Shown piece after piece: positions 49,560-60,700 of a stretch of 64,000 bases of DNA. Numbering within the stretch: the stretch's first letter is position 1; each line of letters opens with the position of its first letter. Below the pieces are notes generated by a model. That model was not told where the DNA came from. It searched no databases and worked only from the letters and a program-made list of their open reading frames with translations. The stretch covers positions 1 through 64,000 of the forward strand of contig JADFUC010001267.1 of assembly GCA_019722365.1 (NCBI GenBank), read 5' to 3'. The stretch is from Lithospermum erythrorhizon. Taxonomy: Eukaryota > Streptophyta > Magnoliopsida > Boraginales > Boraginaceae. A program made the translations under genes and the position numbers.

Positions 49560-51110
49560 TATATCGGATACATTGAGACCAACAAGGGCGTGTATTGCAC
49601 TACCAATCACGCCAAGTAAACCCGCCATTCATTGGCCTAGAGCTGGATCGGTTGGAGGATGCAACATCGAAGATGTGGTGCTACATCCGGCTTCGTCCAT
49701 GAATGGGCGACAAGATGAATGTGTCTCGCTTTGCGACTCTTCCAAGTCTAATATGCAGTCATGATGGCCAGTATTACCACCTTAGAAGAGCATGTAGCTT
49801 CCCTAATAAAAGGTGATGAAGACATGACCAAGCAGTCTTGACTCAGTGGTGACATCAGCATGGGCTGGGAAGATGCAAGGGGCACTGAGCATCAAAGTAG
49901 TAGAAGCGACACGGGCCCTACTTCCTCAAGAGGCGCCTAACACCTTAAATGATGCACCAAAAACTCATCTTACTTCACCATATCAAGCCTCAAGCATGTC
50001 TCATAGACAACCAACAAAGATGGTGAAGACACATGTGCCTCGAACATGGGACGTACCGCGGCGCAACTCACGGAGTTCATATTAGAGCTTGATCAAAGAT
50101 AATCGAGGATGAGAGTCACCTCCTTACTCCTATGTCAAGCCCTACACCTCCGCATAGATAAGTTGAAGATGCCTCATAGCTGCTCCGGCCTCCCAAATTC
50201 AACGATTCGATGGAATTGGAAATCCCAAGCAGCACATTGCCCACTTCGTGGAGACATGCAATAATGCTGGGACAGATGGGGATCATATGGTTAAATAGTT
50301 CATTCGATCACTCAAAGGAAACACATTTGAGTGAGCCTGCTTGGCTTGGGCAAGTAGCATGTCCCGGTATTGGCGCGATTGGAATGTGAATTCTGGCACC
50401 GACTTGCTTGGCGCTGACGTGCGGTTAGCATGATAGAGCTAACTAATGCCAGACAACGCATAGACTAGCACATGCCGGACTTTATAAGCAGATGGAGAAA
50501 TTCGATCACAGGGGTAAAGATAGACTATTAGAGCATCAGCTATCAGCATGTGCGTTCAAGGCATGCAGGACGCCTTGTCTTGCAGTATACTTCCCGAGAA
50601 CTTTTTCGGCGATTTGTCAACTGAGCTCATGACATGGAGTCGACAATAGCTGTCAATAAAGGAAGAGATACGAGTACATCAACATCCATGCTCTACAATG
50701 TCAAATCTAAACATGCAGATCTCGAAGAGCCATGTAAAGAAGATGTACATAGCCATAACTCAATCAACAAAGTCCTCCTTGAATCGAAAAGAATACAAGA
50801 AGATACTAAATATGGAAGCAAGATTAGATCAGCGTTGAAAGAGATGCAAACCAAAAGAATAGCATTATTTGACTGGGGCGTCCCGACAATCGCCCATTTG
50901 CTAAATGAAAAGCTCATAGAGTTGCCGAGCCTTAGAGCAGGAGATACCATGAAACCTTGGGGCGAAGCTATTGCGGATATCACCGACACAACTTGGTCAT
51001 CCACGAGAAAAGTGTTTCACCTTCAAAGAAAAGATGAGTCTTCTAAAAGATTGGGGGCAACAAAGCCAGAGTTATACCCAAAAGGCTAGACACAACAAAT
51101 GCAACAAGCT
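49560..51110 (+). pseudogene. retrotransposon gag polyprotein, decayed
   Basis: Gag packages element RNA in virus-like particles. The core is clear from about 50190: FDGIGNPKQHIAHFVETCNN, AGTDGDHMVK, stop, FIRSLKGNTFE, stop; then SMIELTNARQR, AHDMESTIAVNKGRD, and a 3' portion up to about 51089. A CxFKEK block (EKCFTFKEKMSLLKDWGQ at about 51010-51060, another frame) matches the spacer-type end of this gag family. The first stop is TAG where CAG is expected and the second TGA where TGG is expected. Both are transitions of the kind produced by decay of methylated cytosine. Indels between blocks prevent a continuous product. Confidence 0.7.
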
Positions 51111-51604
51111 CCAGTTAAGTATTGCAATCGAGGCAGTGCCACAGACACGCGTATCGAGAACATGTATTACATTAAGTGCAACAAAATTGGGGCAAGCATC
51201 AAATGTACAAGCCTGTCATTCAGGACAGACACTTTCCCTACTAAAGTCATCAAAGAAATGCATAACGCTCCTAGATAGGAGGAATCGCGTATCTCTTGCT
51301 CCTTGATAGCAAGGCCTAAAAGCGTCACAATCTCTGCCTTGACATGAGAACAAGCTGTCTCCGTTCTCATGATCACGAGAATAAGCGTCACCCACCATCT
51401 CCGCTTAACACGAGGCTAAACTATCTGAGACTCCTTGATTTGGAATTTGCTGATCGGCAGGCGTCGTCAAGGATGGACTACTTACATAGTCGACCCGAGG
51501 CTAGACTAAAGGTCAAGAAAAACTTGCTCCAGGATGGGCTGCTTTACATAGTCGACCACGGGGAATCGCAGGCTCGACTCGGCGATGCCCGAGCTCGAGG
51601 GGGC

Positions 51605-53165
51605 TATTTAGCAAACCAGTCAATTTAAAAAAAAAAATTAAATTCAATTTGTTTGAATTAATTAAAATAATTAATAAAGACGATAACACGATTATATGTA
51701 TTGATTAAGTTTCATCGAGCCTCAATTAAAATCGTACACTGTAAATTCGAGGTTCCGATATTTTAGCCACATGAAATTAATTAAAGTAGCGAAATTAGGT
51801 TTTTATCATTAATTAAAACCTAATTGCCATCTAAATGTGATGACGTGCCACTAAAATATTATTCCACTAAATATCTGAAGATAAAAATAATAAATTGGAG
51901 GAGAAACCGGAATAAAAATGAGGTTTTCTCTACAAAAGCGGACTCAAAATAGCGACTTGATAAAAAGTTAGGCAAGTTATCCTTCAAGTAAAAAGTTGTC
52001 GGCACAAATCAAAGGCGGAAAATCTTTGCCTGTGTTCTCGAAACTCGGTGGAAATTAAAATATTATTTTAGTAATATCTGATGGTCCAGATCTTACCTCA
52101 AAATTCATCCCGAAATACAACAAAAAGCTCCTAGCATAAGAACAACTCATAAGGTTCTTTGTTCATAGAAAACCTCCGAATATTGTTACTTTATTAGGAG
52201 AAAATCATCAAAAATATTATAATCTTCAACCTATAAACTTTACGAGCAGAATTGCCTAAATTGAAGAATTGAGTGAAGAACACAAAATCTTCAACTTCAA
52301 ACCAAAATAGGAGCCTAGAATTAGGGACAAGGTTGAATTACTGCACAAGCAGTGATTTCGAGGATCGAGACCAAAGCGTGAGAATCGATTATTCGAGATC
52401 ACCATAAATCAAATAAACATAAGATTAAAGTATAAATGCCCCTTTAGTAAATATGGCGGGATATAAAATTTGCATAATAATATACATCTAATAGAAGGCT
52501 TGTGTGGAAGTAGGCTGGCCCAGGCATCCTCTTAACAGTACAAACATATCCCACAGATAGCGCTTTGAATATCGGGGAATAAGGCTGCTAAGCACTGGTC
52601 GATCTATACATCACGAGATCGAAACTGCTAAGGCCTGCTTGCAGACACGTAGCCAAATCAGTCTAAGTCCAGCGACTGAGTCTTTAGACCAAAATCAAGT
52701 CAGTGACCGTCACGGTGTCACATTTGCTAAGGCTTCCCGGCTCGGACCCGTATCGAGTCAAGACCAAGTCCAAAGGGCTGAGTCTTCTATCCGATCTAAG
52801 TCTCATTGATCCGAGACTCTATCCGATTCTGCGCCTCAAATTGAGACACAAATCGAATACGGCTTAAGATCATACAACGGTCTAAGCACAAATTCAAGTC
52901 CAGCTTAGGATCATACAACGGTCCAAACATAAATCAAATGACCCATGTGGCGCCCAATCAAGACTTCCGTGTCAAATCAAATCCAAAGACTACATCAAAT
53001 CCAAGTCAACGTCTGAAGCTTGATCCTTGATCCGTTTAGAAGTGATAGTGGGACCTGTCGTTTGATAAATCTTGTTTGTACTAGATAGATTTCCCAGAAA
53101 GTTTTTATTGTATTGATGAACATATTTATAAATAATAAAATCTTTTTAGCAGTTACACTGTTTTT
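51605..53165 (+). repeat. 3' LTR of the gag-only element
   Basis: Follows the purine tract at 51596-51605 and ends near TCTTTTTAGCAGTTACACT. Order of blocks is as in the 5' LTR, except for a deletion around 52100 that removes the promoter region. It abuts copy 4 of the dispersed 300-bp repeat. Confidence 0.7.
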
Positions 53166-53530
53166 GGTATTCTTCTCCATTTTTTTGCTTCAATATTTTG
53201 CTCCTCAAATTCGAACTTGTATCAATCCAGTTATATTCTTACAGATTTCTTGGTTTTTTGGGGGTTGTTTTTTGGGTTTGGGAAGTTTTAAAATTTATTT
53301 TAGCATTTAATGATAGAATTCTATTGCAAGAAAGAAACTAATTAATGGGGTTGGAGGGGTGAGCGAATTTAAGGGGGAGGGAGAGAATTTAGGCGGAGGG
53401 GGTTGGTGCGTGTGAAATTGGTTTGCAAAAGGGTTTTGTTTCTTTTATATTTTAATTAAATTGTGAACTTCTCATTCTGCCCTTGTAAGCATTATGCTTA
53501 CAATCAATTGTAAGCCTCTAAATATAACTC
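53160..53530 (-). repeat. dispersed 300-bp repeat family, copy 4 (reverse orientation)
   Basis: Reads on the plus strand TTTGCTCCTCAAATTCGAACTTG, GTGAAATTGGTTTGCAAAAGG and CAATTGTAAGCCTCTAAAT, the reverse complement of the blocks in copies 1-3. Its end is in contact with the 3' LTR of the gag-only element, so that element may have inserted into it. Confidence 0.65.
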
Positions 53531-54465
53531 GGGAGGGGAGAGGGGGGTAGACTAGAGAGAAAGAATTTATCGGGTCAATTTTAATTATGTCAAATTATAT
53601 TTTTGTTATTTTGAATTCATTTTAAATTGGATTTTCATTAGTTCCATTTCAAATGGAGTGAATCAAGGTTAAAATTCAAGTTTGGTTTGTTTGCAATTCT
53701 TTTTTTTATTCAACCAGCTGAGATTTAACTATTCACTCTGTTTTGGTTAATGATACGTTTCAAATCGGGTGAATTTAGGTCAAAATTAAAATTTACTTTC
53801 TTTAAAATTCTATTTATTTATTTAAGTTAATCGAGTTTAAATAATTTATTTCGATTCAAGATTCACATTATTTTTGTTAACCATAAGGATTCCTTAAGTA
53901 TATAAGAAGAAACTCCAGCATCTGGACTTGTTTATGGTTTCTTACTATTAATGCATGCAAAGTACTCCTTTCGAATTTTTTAGTTGTCATTCTAAAATTA
54001 TACAATCAAATTAATAAGATAAAAAAATAGTCAAAAACTGCATTGAAAATGTAAAACGACAATTAATTCAAACTATATCATTGGTTAGTTGATAATTTAA
54101 TACAGAGTAATAAAAAGTATCATTAGAAATATACAATTACAATTTTATATTCTAGAATAACACATAAAATATCCAATTTTTAAAAGTATAATGGCAAGTA
54201 ATTTTTCCGAAAGAAGTATATGTTACAGTTCAACTGAGGTCTGCAGATACATAATTTTTCATATTAAAAACATCAAATCAAGCACTAATAAAGGATCAAA
54301 TAATTTCTTATAATTTTATTCACTCCATAACAATTCTCACTTTCTGAAATAAAAATCACACAACTGTTCACTCATAGCTCTTGTGTTACAATATTAAATT
54401 CTTGATCATCATACTATATGATGTCTTCTTGCATTTCACTGAAAATGGAACATGAAACAAAATAT
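53530..54465. other. AT-rich intergenic sequence downstream of the NIP6-like gene
   Basis: No coding frame. Loosely repeated segments with TTCAAATNGNGTGAAT-type strings occur at 53640-53780. The end of the segment includes the 3' UTR of the NIP6-like gene. Confidence 0.4.
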
Positions 54466-56602
54466 TTAATGGCGGAAGCTAGGTGTTGCTGCCGCTTTGT
54501 TCTGTTCTTCGTCAGTGATCTTAACGGCAGTGTAAACACCGGCTCCGGCTAGAGTTCCTAAGATTGGAGCTGTTAAATATATCCATATGCCCTTGTAGTT
54601 GTTTAGAGCAACTGCAGGTCCTAATGATCTTACTGGATTCATTGAAGCTCCAGTTGAAGGTCTGCAGTAGAAGTATACATTAATATTAACATGTTCCAGT
54701 ATATTTTAAGAGGTGGGCGGGCATCTAAGCGGATAGGGGTTGCAGAGACTCATAATATGCAGTCTTACCCTTGAGAATCCTATGATAACAAGAAGGGTGT
54801 TTCCGACTCAAAAGCAAAAGTGCAATATATCAAAAATAAAACTTTAGTAGTACAATAGTTCCTCCAGGCCCGATCCCAAAAAAAAAAAGGTCATTTATTA
54901 CCCTGCTATAAGTGAGGTGACCATGACTGTGCCTCCAACTGCAATTCCGGCAAGTTCTCCAACCTGTTTATGAATGGTGGAACCATGATTTATTTTTAAG
55001 AGATAAGGTATAAAACACAATAACATTATATTCCTCGGTAACTCTAAAGATCGAGATTCCTGAGTAAGCAGGGTAAGAGGTCGGATTGTACTTAAAAATT
55101 AAGTTTGTAGGAAAACAAGTAAAATATGCTTACAGCTCTTGTGTCAGTGGAAACTGCTGTGACAACAAACATGAGGATGAAGCTGATGATGAACTCTAGA
55201 GCAAAAGCTTCACCATATCCAACTTTAGGGACAGTTACTCCACCATCCATTTCAGGGTGGAAAATCAACTTAAGTAGATATGAAGCACAAAAAGATGCCA
55301 TCACTTGAGTTCCAATGTATACAGGAACCTACCAAATCAAGAATTGACTAATTGAGTCACTAGTATCAGTTTATGTACTTTTAACAAATCATGTGTTTTT
55401 TAAATCAAACCAACCCAAGTCATATTTCACAAAATGGGTTCGGCTAAATAAATACGATGTCTCCATTCAACTCTATGTTGAATAATCTTTTCCGTTAAGC
55501 CCGATGTCCAGCAATGAATATTTATCTTAATTTATTAAAAACGTATTTTGTATTGTGAGCGCCTAAATTTTTGGAACGTTATTAACATAAAAATGACACT
55601 TATGAATTTTAGATTTATATATCATGCATGAATACAGGATGTTAGGATTTGAAACAGATCATTAGACCCAAAAATTGACACCCACCATCAATTTAATTAT
55701 TATGAAAAAAGTGGATTGCCTTTTCAAACATGGATAAAAGTAGAAACCTTTTGATGGTTTAATTCCTTTTCTCCCTATAATTACCTGCTTCCATGGAAAG
55801 TGTTTGAGAGCTGCAAAAGCAATAGTGACAGCAGGATTCAAATGTGCTCCTGAAATATGACCAGTTGATAATATAATCATCATAACAGTAAGCCCTGTGG
55901 CTGCTGCACATCCAAGAATAGTTTCAGAATTTAGTGTCTCCTGATTAACAATAGATGTTGCTTCTGCTGCAAACATTAATATCAGGGTCCCTATAAACTC
56001 AGCTCCCACCTAAAAAATTACAGAACAAATAAAACACAACAATGTCAGTTGAAAAAACTAGTCATGATTTGTTTTTTGTACATTATTATTAGTCATTTAA
56101 TTGTCGAAATAGCCTCCCTTGTTATCATAAGAGTAATCGGCATATTATCCAATCCCCTTAAACCACTTACGCGGGAGTAGAGGCATTGGAATATGTTAAT
56201 ATTAATATGATCAAAGAATTATGCATTCTGTTATCAAGGATATATAAGATTGCATACTATCCGACCCCTTCTATCCTGCTTAGGCGGAACCTCAGTGAGG
56301 TATGTTAATGTTAAGGTTAATGTAGTCATTGAATTATTCATTATATTCTGGAATGTTGAGTCTCTGACTTTTTGGGCAATTGAGACTGGAGGAGGTGATA
56401 TGACACATGAGAGGGGGGGCAATGTTCCATCTTCAAGTGCCCGTGGTTCGACACTGAAGCAACCACAGTAGGCCTTGTGGAGTGAGCCCCTGGAGGAGTT
56501 CTGTGAACTCCTTTCACGCCTGAATCCACCAAAGAGAGGACCTCCAGGTGTTCCAGGAGTTGCAGGTGCTGAAGGGATTGATCCAATATCTTCATGGTCC
56601 AT
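54466..56602 (-). CDS. NIP6-1: aquaporin NIP6;1-like, boric-acid channel
   Basis: Plasma-membrane channel of the NIP II group; Arabidopsis NIP6;1 distributes boron to young tissue. Five exons with GT..AG borders: 56602-56369, 56009-55785, 55328-55134, 54963-54902 and 54661-54466, giving 303 aa (Arabidopsis NIP6;1 has about 305). The start [20 protein letters not shown] closely follows the NIP6;1 N-terminus, and [16 protein letters not shown] also matches. The first pore loop has [13 protein letters not shown] (NPA at 136-138) and the second [12 protein letters not shown] (NPV at 247-249, R250); NPA/NPV is the NIP6;1 arrangement. The predicted selectivity filter is T116, an isoleucine in EFIISF, A244 and R250. 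No frameshift or stop is present. The C-terminus ends TPSFRH. Introns carry SINE-like fragments. Transport of boric acid is inferred from the family, not shown. Confidence 0.93.
54705..54790. repeat. SINE-like fragment in intron 4 of the NIP6-like gene
   Basis: TTTTAAGAGGTGGGCGGGCATC then TAAGCGGATAGGGGTTG and ATATGCAGTCTTACCCTTG is a degenerate copy of the same SINE-like 3' end found at 33870 and 56250, in the minus orientation (GTAAGACTGCATAT... on the minus strand). Confidence 0.4.
55030..55095. repeat. SINE-like fragment in intron 3 of the NIP6-like gene
   Basis: TTCCTGAGTAAGCAGGGTAAG followed by AGGTCGGATTGTA is the reverse of a TATCCGACCTCTTACCC-type block. It is short and lies 40 bp from the splice donor at 55133. 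Confidence 0.35.
56105..56310 (+). repeat. two tandem SINE-like 3' ends in intron 1 of the NIP6-like gene
   Basis: The first copy has CCAATCCCCTTAAACCACTTA then CGCGGGAGTAGAGGCATTGG and ends in TATGTTAATATTAATATG. The second has ATACTATCCGACCCCTTCTA then TCCTGCTTAGGCGGAACCTC and ends in GGTATGTTAATGTTAA. Both run antisense to the gene. Parallel tails and shared blocks support repeated insertion or a local duplication. Confidence 0.5.
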
Positions 56603-56740
56603 TTTCTAGGTAAAGAAACTAGCAACCCAAACGAAGAAATGATGAGTTAATTAGAACTGTTTCTTGAAGAAAAAAGCTTGAATTTTATATATTCGTGTTC
56701 ATGTTTTTTGCATGAATATTGCATGTTGAATGTTGCACAT

Positions 56741-56750
56741 TTATATATAC
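56741..56750 (-). promoter_or_regulatory. candidate TATA box of the NIP6-like gene
   Basis: Read on the minus strand the sequence is GTATATATAA, about 140 bp before the ATG at 56602. A second candidate, ATATATAAAATTC, lies about 80 bp before the ATG. Neither is confirmed by a transcription start. Confidence 0.3.
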
Positions 56751-56751
56751 T

Positions 56752-57950
56752 GCCATGCTAGAGAGTTGACCTAGAAGAATAATGGAAGAATATGGTAAGT
56801 TGCTTTCAAAAATATAAGTGGATGGTGGGGTTTGAATCATGCTATGTATTTGGAACTTTTAAAAGAAAAAATACGTTTCAATTCAGTACTTCAGTAATGG
56901 TTTGAACATAAAGACCAATATTTCAGGGATAAAATTTGAAAGATTGATTAAGAGGGAGTCAAAATTTGAAATATTGAATGAAATTTGGTGAGCATATATA
57001 AATATGTGCTCAACATACACATGGGACAATTTTAAAATTCTAGAATTGCGGATGCCCCCTTACCTCCTAATTTCGTCCCTCATTCCACTATTTTTACCAC
57101 TTGATCTTGTCTTTATACTCATTTCATGCATTTAATCATGCAGCGCTACAAATTATTCAGCTTTTTAGTTGTCAAATAAATGGTTGGTTGCTATTAATTT
57201 TGATGTATGCAACACGACGGAGATGATTTTGTCAAGGGAATATATAGCCTTACTGCCTTGCTCTATTTATAATTCTTCTTTATGATGATATGCATATATA
57301 GATTATTTGTTAGTATTTTAATTTGTCAATGAATTAAAGAATGATAAATTAACTTCTAGTGACAGAGATGTTTATTTCTGAAAACAGTGGTAACATTGCA
57401 TGTTAGGTACTTCCTCCTCTGATGACCACCTTGTTATTTTCCATGATTTTCGGAATTTTTTTAATTTAAGGTGTTCTTGAATGAAGCTGTTACAAGATGG
57501 GTGAAGATGCTCTATTTTATATCTTAAATTGTCATTTTCATTAGTTAGCAAGAACATTTTTCTCCGTTATCTTTCGATTGCTAGCCTCTATTGCATGTAA
57601 TAAATTGATATAAGATTGAGTTGATAATGGAAGCTAAGAGACTCATGCATGAATTATTTTCATGTATGATGTATCTATATATCGATCTCATTCATATGTA
57701 CGTCCCTGTTGTCTGTTGAGGAGATCTAATCGTCGAGATAACTTCTCAAAAAAGTTGTAGGTTCGTGAAAATCTAAATTTAATTTCTAAAATTTGATTTG
57801 GTTCAAATTCGTCATTAAAGCTATAAAAAAAAAATAACGTACATATGATCATAGTTTTTAATAAACTATTTCATCATATACTAATAACGATGTATCATAA
57901 TGATGGCAATATACATATGGATTTAGACTTATTAATTATTATTATCAAAA
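56752..57950. other. AT-rich intergenic sequence upstream of the NIP6-like gene
   Basis: No gene or repeat family recognised. It would hold the upstream regulatory sequence of the NIP6-like gene. Around 56880-56990 there is a short internal repeat (TCAAAATTTGAAATATTGA-like). Confidence 0.4.
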
Positions 57951-60700
57951 TGGTCCTAGCACCAATGGAAAGTTTGAACTTTCGGGGAGTCGGGGAAACC
58001 GACGCCGACCCGCCGCTAACATCACTTTAGCGTCGGGTTGGCATCGGTAACTCACCGACGCTGTTTTTGCGCCGCTAATTTCCATCCCGATGCCAAACTC
58101 CGACGCCAAAAAGCCCGATTTAAAGTGCGGGCTTACCGACTCAATACCGACGCCAACACTTAAATTAATTTATTATTGATTTAAATATAACCGATGCTAT
58201 ACCGACGCCAACGTTCTTTAATTTATTTTTATTTAATTATGACCGATGCCAACCCGACGCCATATGATAATCTAATTTATTTTTATTTAATGTTGCCCGA
58301 CGTCGACCTGACGCCAACATATAATATAATTTATTTTGATTTAATTTTACCCGATGCCAAACCGACGCCATATTTTATTTAATTTCTTTTTAGTTTAAGT
58401 TCACATGTCGCTATCCCGAGGCAAGTTCTGCATTTTTATTTAAATCCCGACGCCAACCCGACGCTAATGTCAGTAGCCTGCACAAAACATCCGTGATGCC
58501 GAAAATGTATCAAGAAGATTCGGTGACAGCGATTCATATATTCCCAATCCATACAATCATAATATTTCCAGTTCATACAATCTCAATCACAACAAAAATA
58601 TCCAAAAAAACATATTACAAATATCCAAAAAAACATATAAAAAATACAAAGAAACACAAATAACACAAACTTTGTTACACAAATAACACAAACAAACACA
58701 ATAACACAAACAAACACAAAAACAATGTTAAAACACAAATAACACAAAATAACACAAATAACACAAAGAAACACAAAGAAACATATAAATATCAATATCA
58801 TTATCAACATTTATTACCAAAATAACACGTAGAAATAAGCGGTAGTAATTACTCTCCAATGAAGAAATTTCTCCATAACCATCATCCAATTTTCTAAAAA
58901 AACATAATATAAAATATTAAAGTTCAATTAATTTAAAATTGAAGAACAAGATGAAGTCACCTACAAATGAACAAAGAAGTTAGTAATACTGTTAAATGAG
59001 GATGGAACAAATTACCTGTCACCTAGAAGTAAAATCAAAACAAAGTTAGAAAATAAACAGTTAGTAATTAAATTGAAAAACGTAGATGAGAAAACAATTA
59101 AACAAATTAAAATGTAGAAAGCATGGAAATAAAACCTAGTAAAAAGAGAATGAAATGAATTGATATGTATGTGTGATATTTAAAGACTGCCTGAATTCCT
59201 GCACTGTGTTCGACGCTAACCCGACGCTAATTCCGACGCCAACTTTTATACTAATTTCTGAATTTCCCTAGTAAAACACTCGAGAGGGAATCGAAACTTT
59301 CGAACCGACGCCAAACCCGACGCCAACTCGACGCTAAATCTGGAAATTTTCTACAACATCCGACGCCATCCCGACGCTATCCCGACGCCATCAAAGGATT
59401 CAGAGGAAAAAAAGAAGCGGCTTTTGCAAAACAAACCCCTCGCATATATGTCATATGAGAATAGAAAAAATCATGTCACATTTACGCAACTCAATATCAT
59501 ATTAACAAACACAAAAATACCTCAACACATAAATTGCATTTCAATATGTAGTTTAATATATAATAGTCATTTATTACATAAAAAGTTATAAATTAAGTTC
59601 TCCAGTCATCGCCCTCATCGGCAATTCGACACGATTTCGAGTCGAGCTATCACATTTCCCTGAACATACCTGGCCCTCTAAGCACAATTACGAAAAGTTC
59701 CCCTCTTTAATAAATGCCAACATCATCTCTGCTTGATCTACAAGAACGAAATGAGGTCGTCAGCTTCCTTCGAAGACATCTTCAAGATTCAAAGCGGACA
59801 CATCTACATCTCCGCATACGAGTCCAATCAACTGCTTCTAGCATTCAAGCTTATCATGACATGCCACGCTATGTCCGGCTGAAACATAACGGTAAGATAG
59901 TATACTTGTCAAGGTCAAGGATGCTAGATAAATGCATCATCTTTTTGGGGGTTTCACAGGTTTGATTTGAACCATTCCATTCTTCGGATGCACCTGCATC
60001 CACTACGGGTATCAAACTTAAACACTCAAGAAAGACAACTTTATCATGGTCAGAATTTCGCACGCCAACTCCCCAAATCTCCTCTAACCACACCATAGTA
60101 GTCAATACTATCTTCACCTCCTCAGAAGAAAATCTCGACACAAACTCCGCTGGTTCATTACCATCGCCTGCCCGATGTCATAGTACCCGCCACGTAGAGC
60201 CTTTGTACCTTTTTGATTTCTCGGAAATGGGGCGTAACGAAAGTGTATGAGGCGAAAGCATTTTGGTCACTGTATCATTCTACATCGCGCCAGCGAAAGC
60301 ATTCACCGAATTTGATTATTGGTCACGGCTCGATTTTGTTCCGCCGTGACCCTGTGGTCCAACTCGCCAAGGTACTACGGTAGTACCTGTGAGGAAACCT
60401 TACTCAAGTTAGTTAACAATTATATCACATGTGTATCAGTGAATTAATTTAAATTTTAAATATACACTTACCGGAGATGTTCTGTACTTCAAAGGCTATA
60501 GAGAATATACGCATTTAGCCGTGGTGTATTCTTCATTCTCCATCCACTATCTACGTTTCACCACAAACGCACACGCCCCGGATAACGGTAAACAACGCCA
60601 AACGTGGTTGGCCTTCCGGCTGATTTTGGGTACATCGTGCCTCCTAGGCCGATGGTTAGTTTTTATTCCTTCCTCGGCAGGAATGGTTTGAAACCTTCAG
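57950..60700. mobile_element. CACTA-like element, copy C
   Basis: From 57985 to 58480 there are more than ten CCGACGCC / CCGATGCCAA / CCCGACGCCA motifs, and a second cluster lies at 59205-59400 in the same element. Between them is an AT-rich tract (58590-58800) with AATATCCAAAAAAACATAT and AACACAAATAACACAAA repeats. At 59980-60060 the sequence GCACCTGCATCCACTACGGG followed by TATCAAACTTAAACACTC resembles 2065-2110 of copy A. No intact transposase is present. Motif type and order are as in CACTA elements, whose subterminal repeats bind the transposase. Confidence 0.5.
57985..58480 (+). repeat. subterminal CGACGCC repeat array
   Basis: Repeated units contain two motifs of type CCGATGCCAA-CCGACGCCA separated by about 55-60 bp of TTTAATTTATTTTTATTTAAT-like sequence (units near 58190, 58245, 58300, 58355). 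The even spacing is directly visible and is a more regular organisation than in copy A. Confidence 0.75.

Larger units (their letters stand above)
47760..53165 (+). mobile_element. gag-only LTR retrotransposon (TR-GAG / non-autonomous Gypsy type)
   Basis: Two LTRs of about 1.6 kb (47760-49432 and 51605-53165) flank only 2.2 kb of internal DNA. The inside encodes a decayed gag and nothing resembling protease, RT, RNase H or integrase. A primer-binding-like string, TTATGCGCCGGTGGGAC, follows the 5' LTR and a purine tract, CGAGGGGGCT, precedes the 3' LTR. Orientation is plus. Such elements depend on enzymes from an autonomous partner. Confidence 0.75.
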
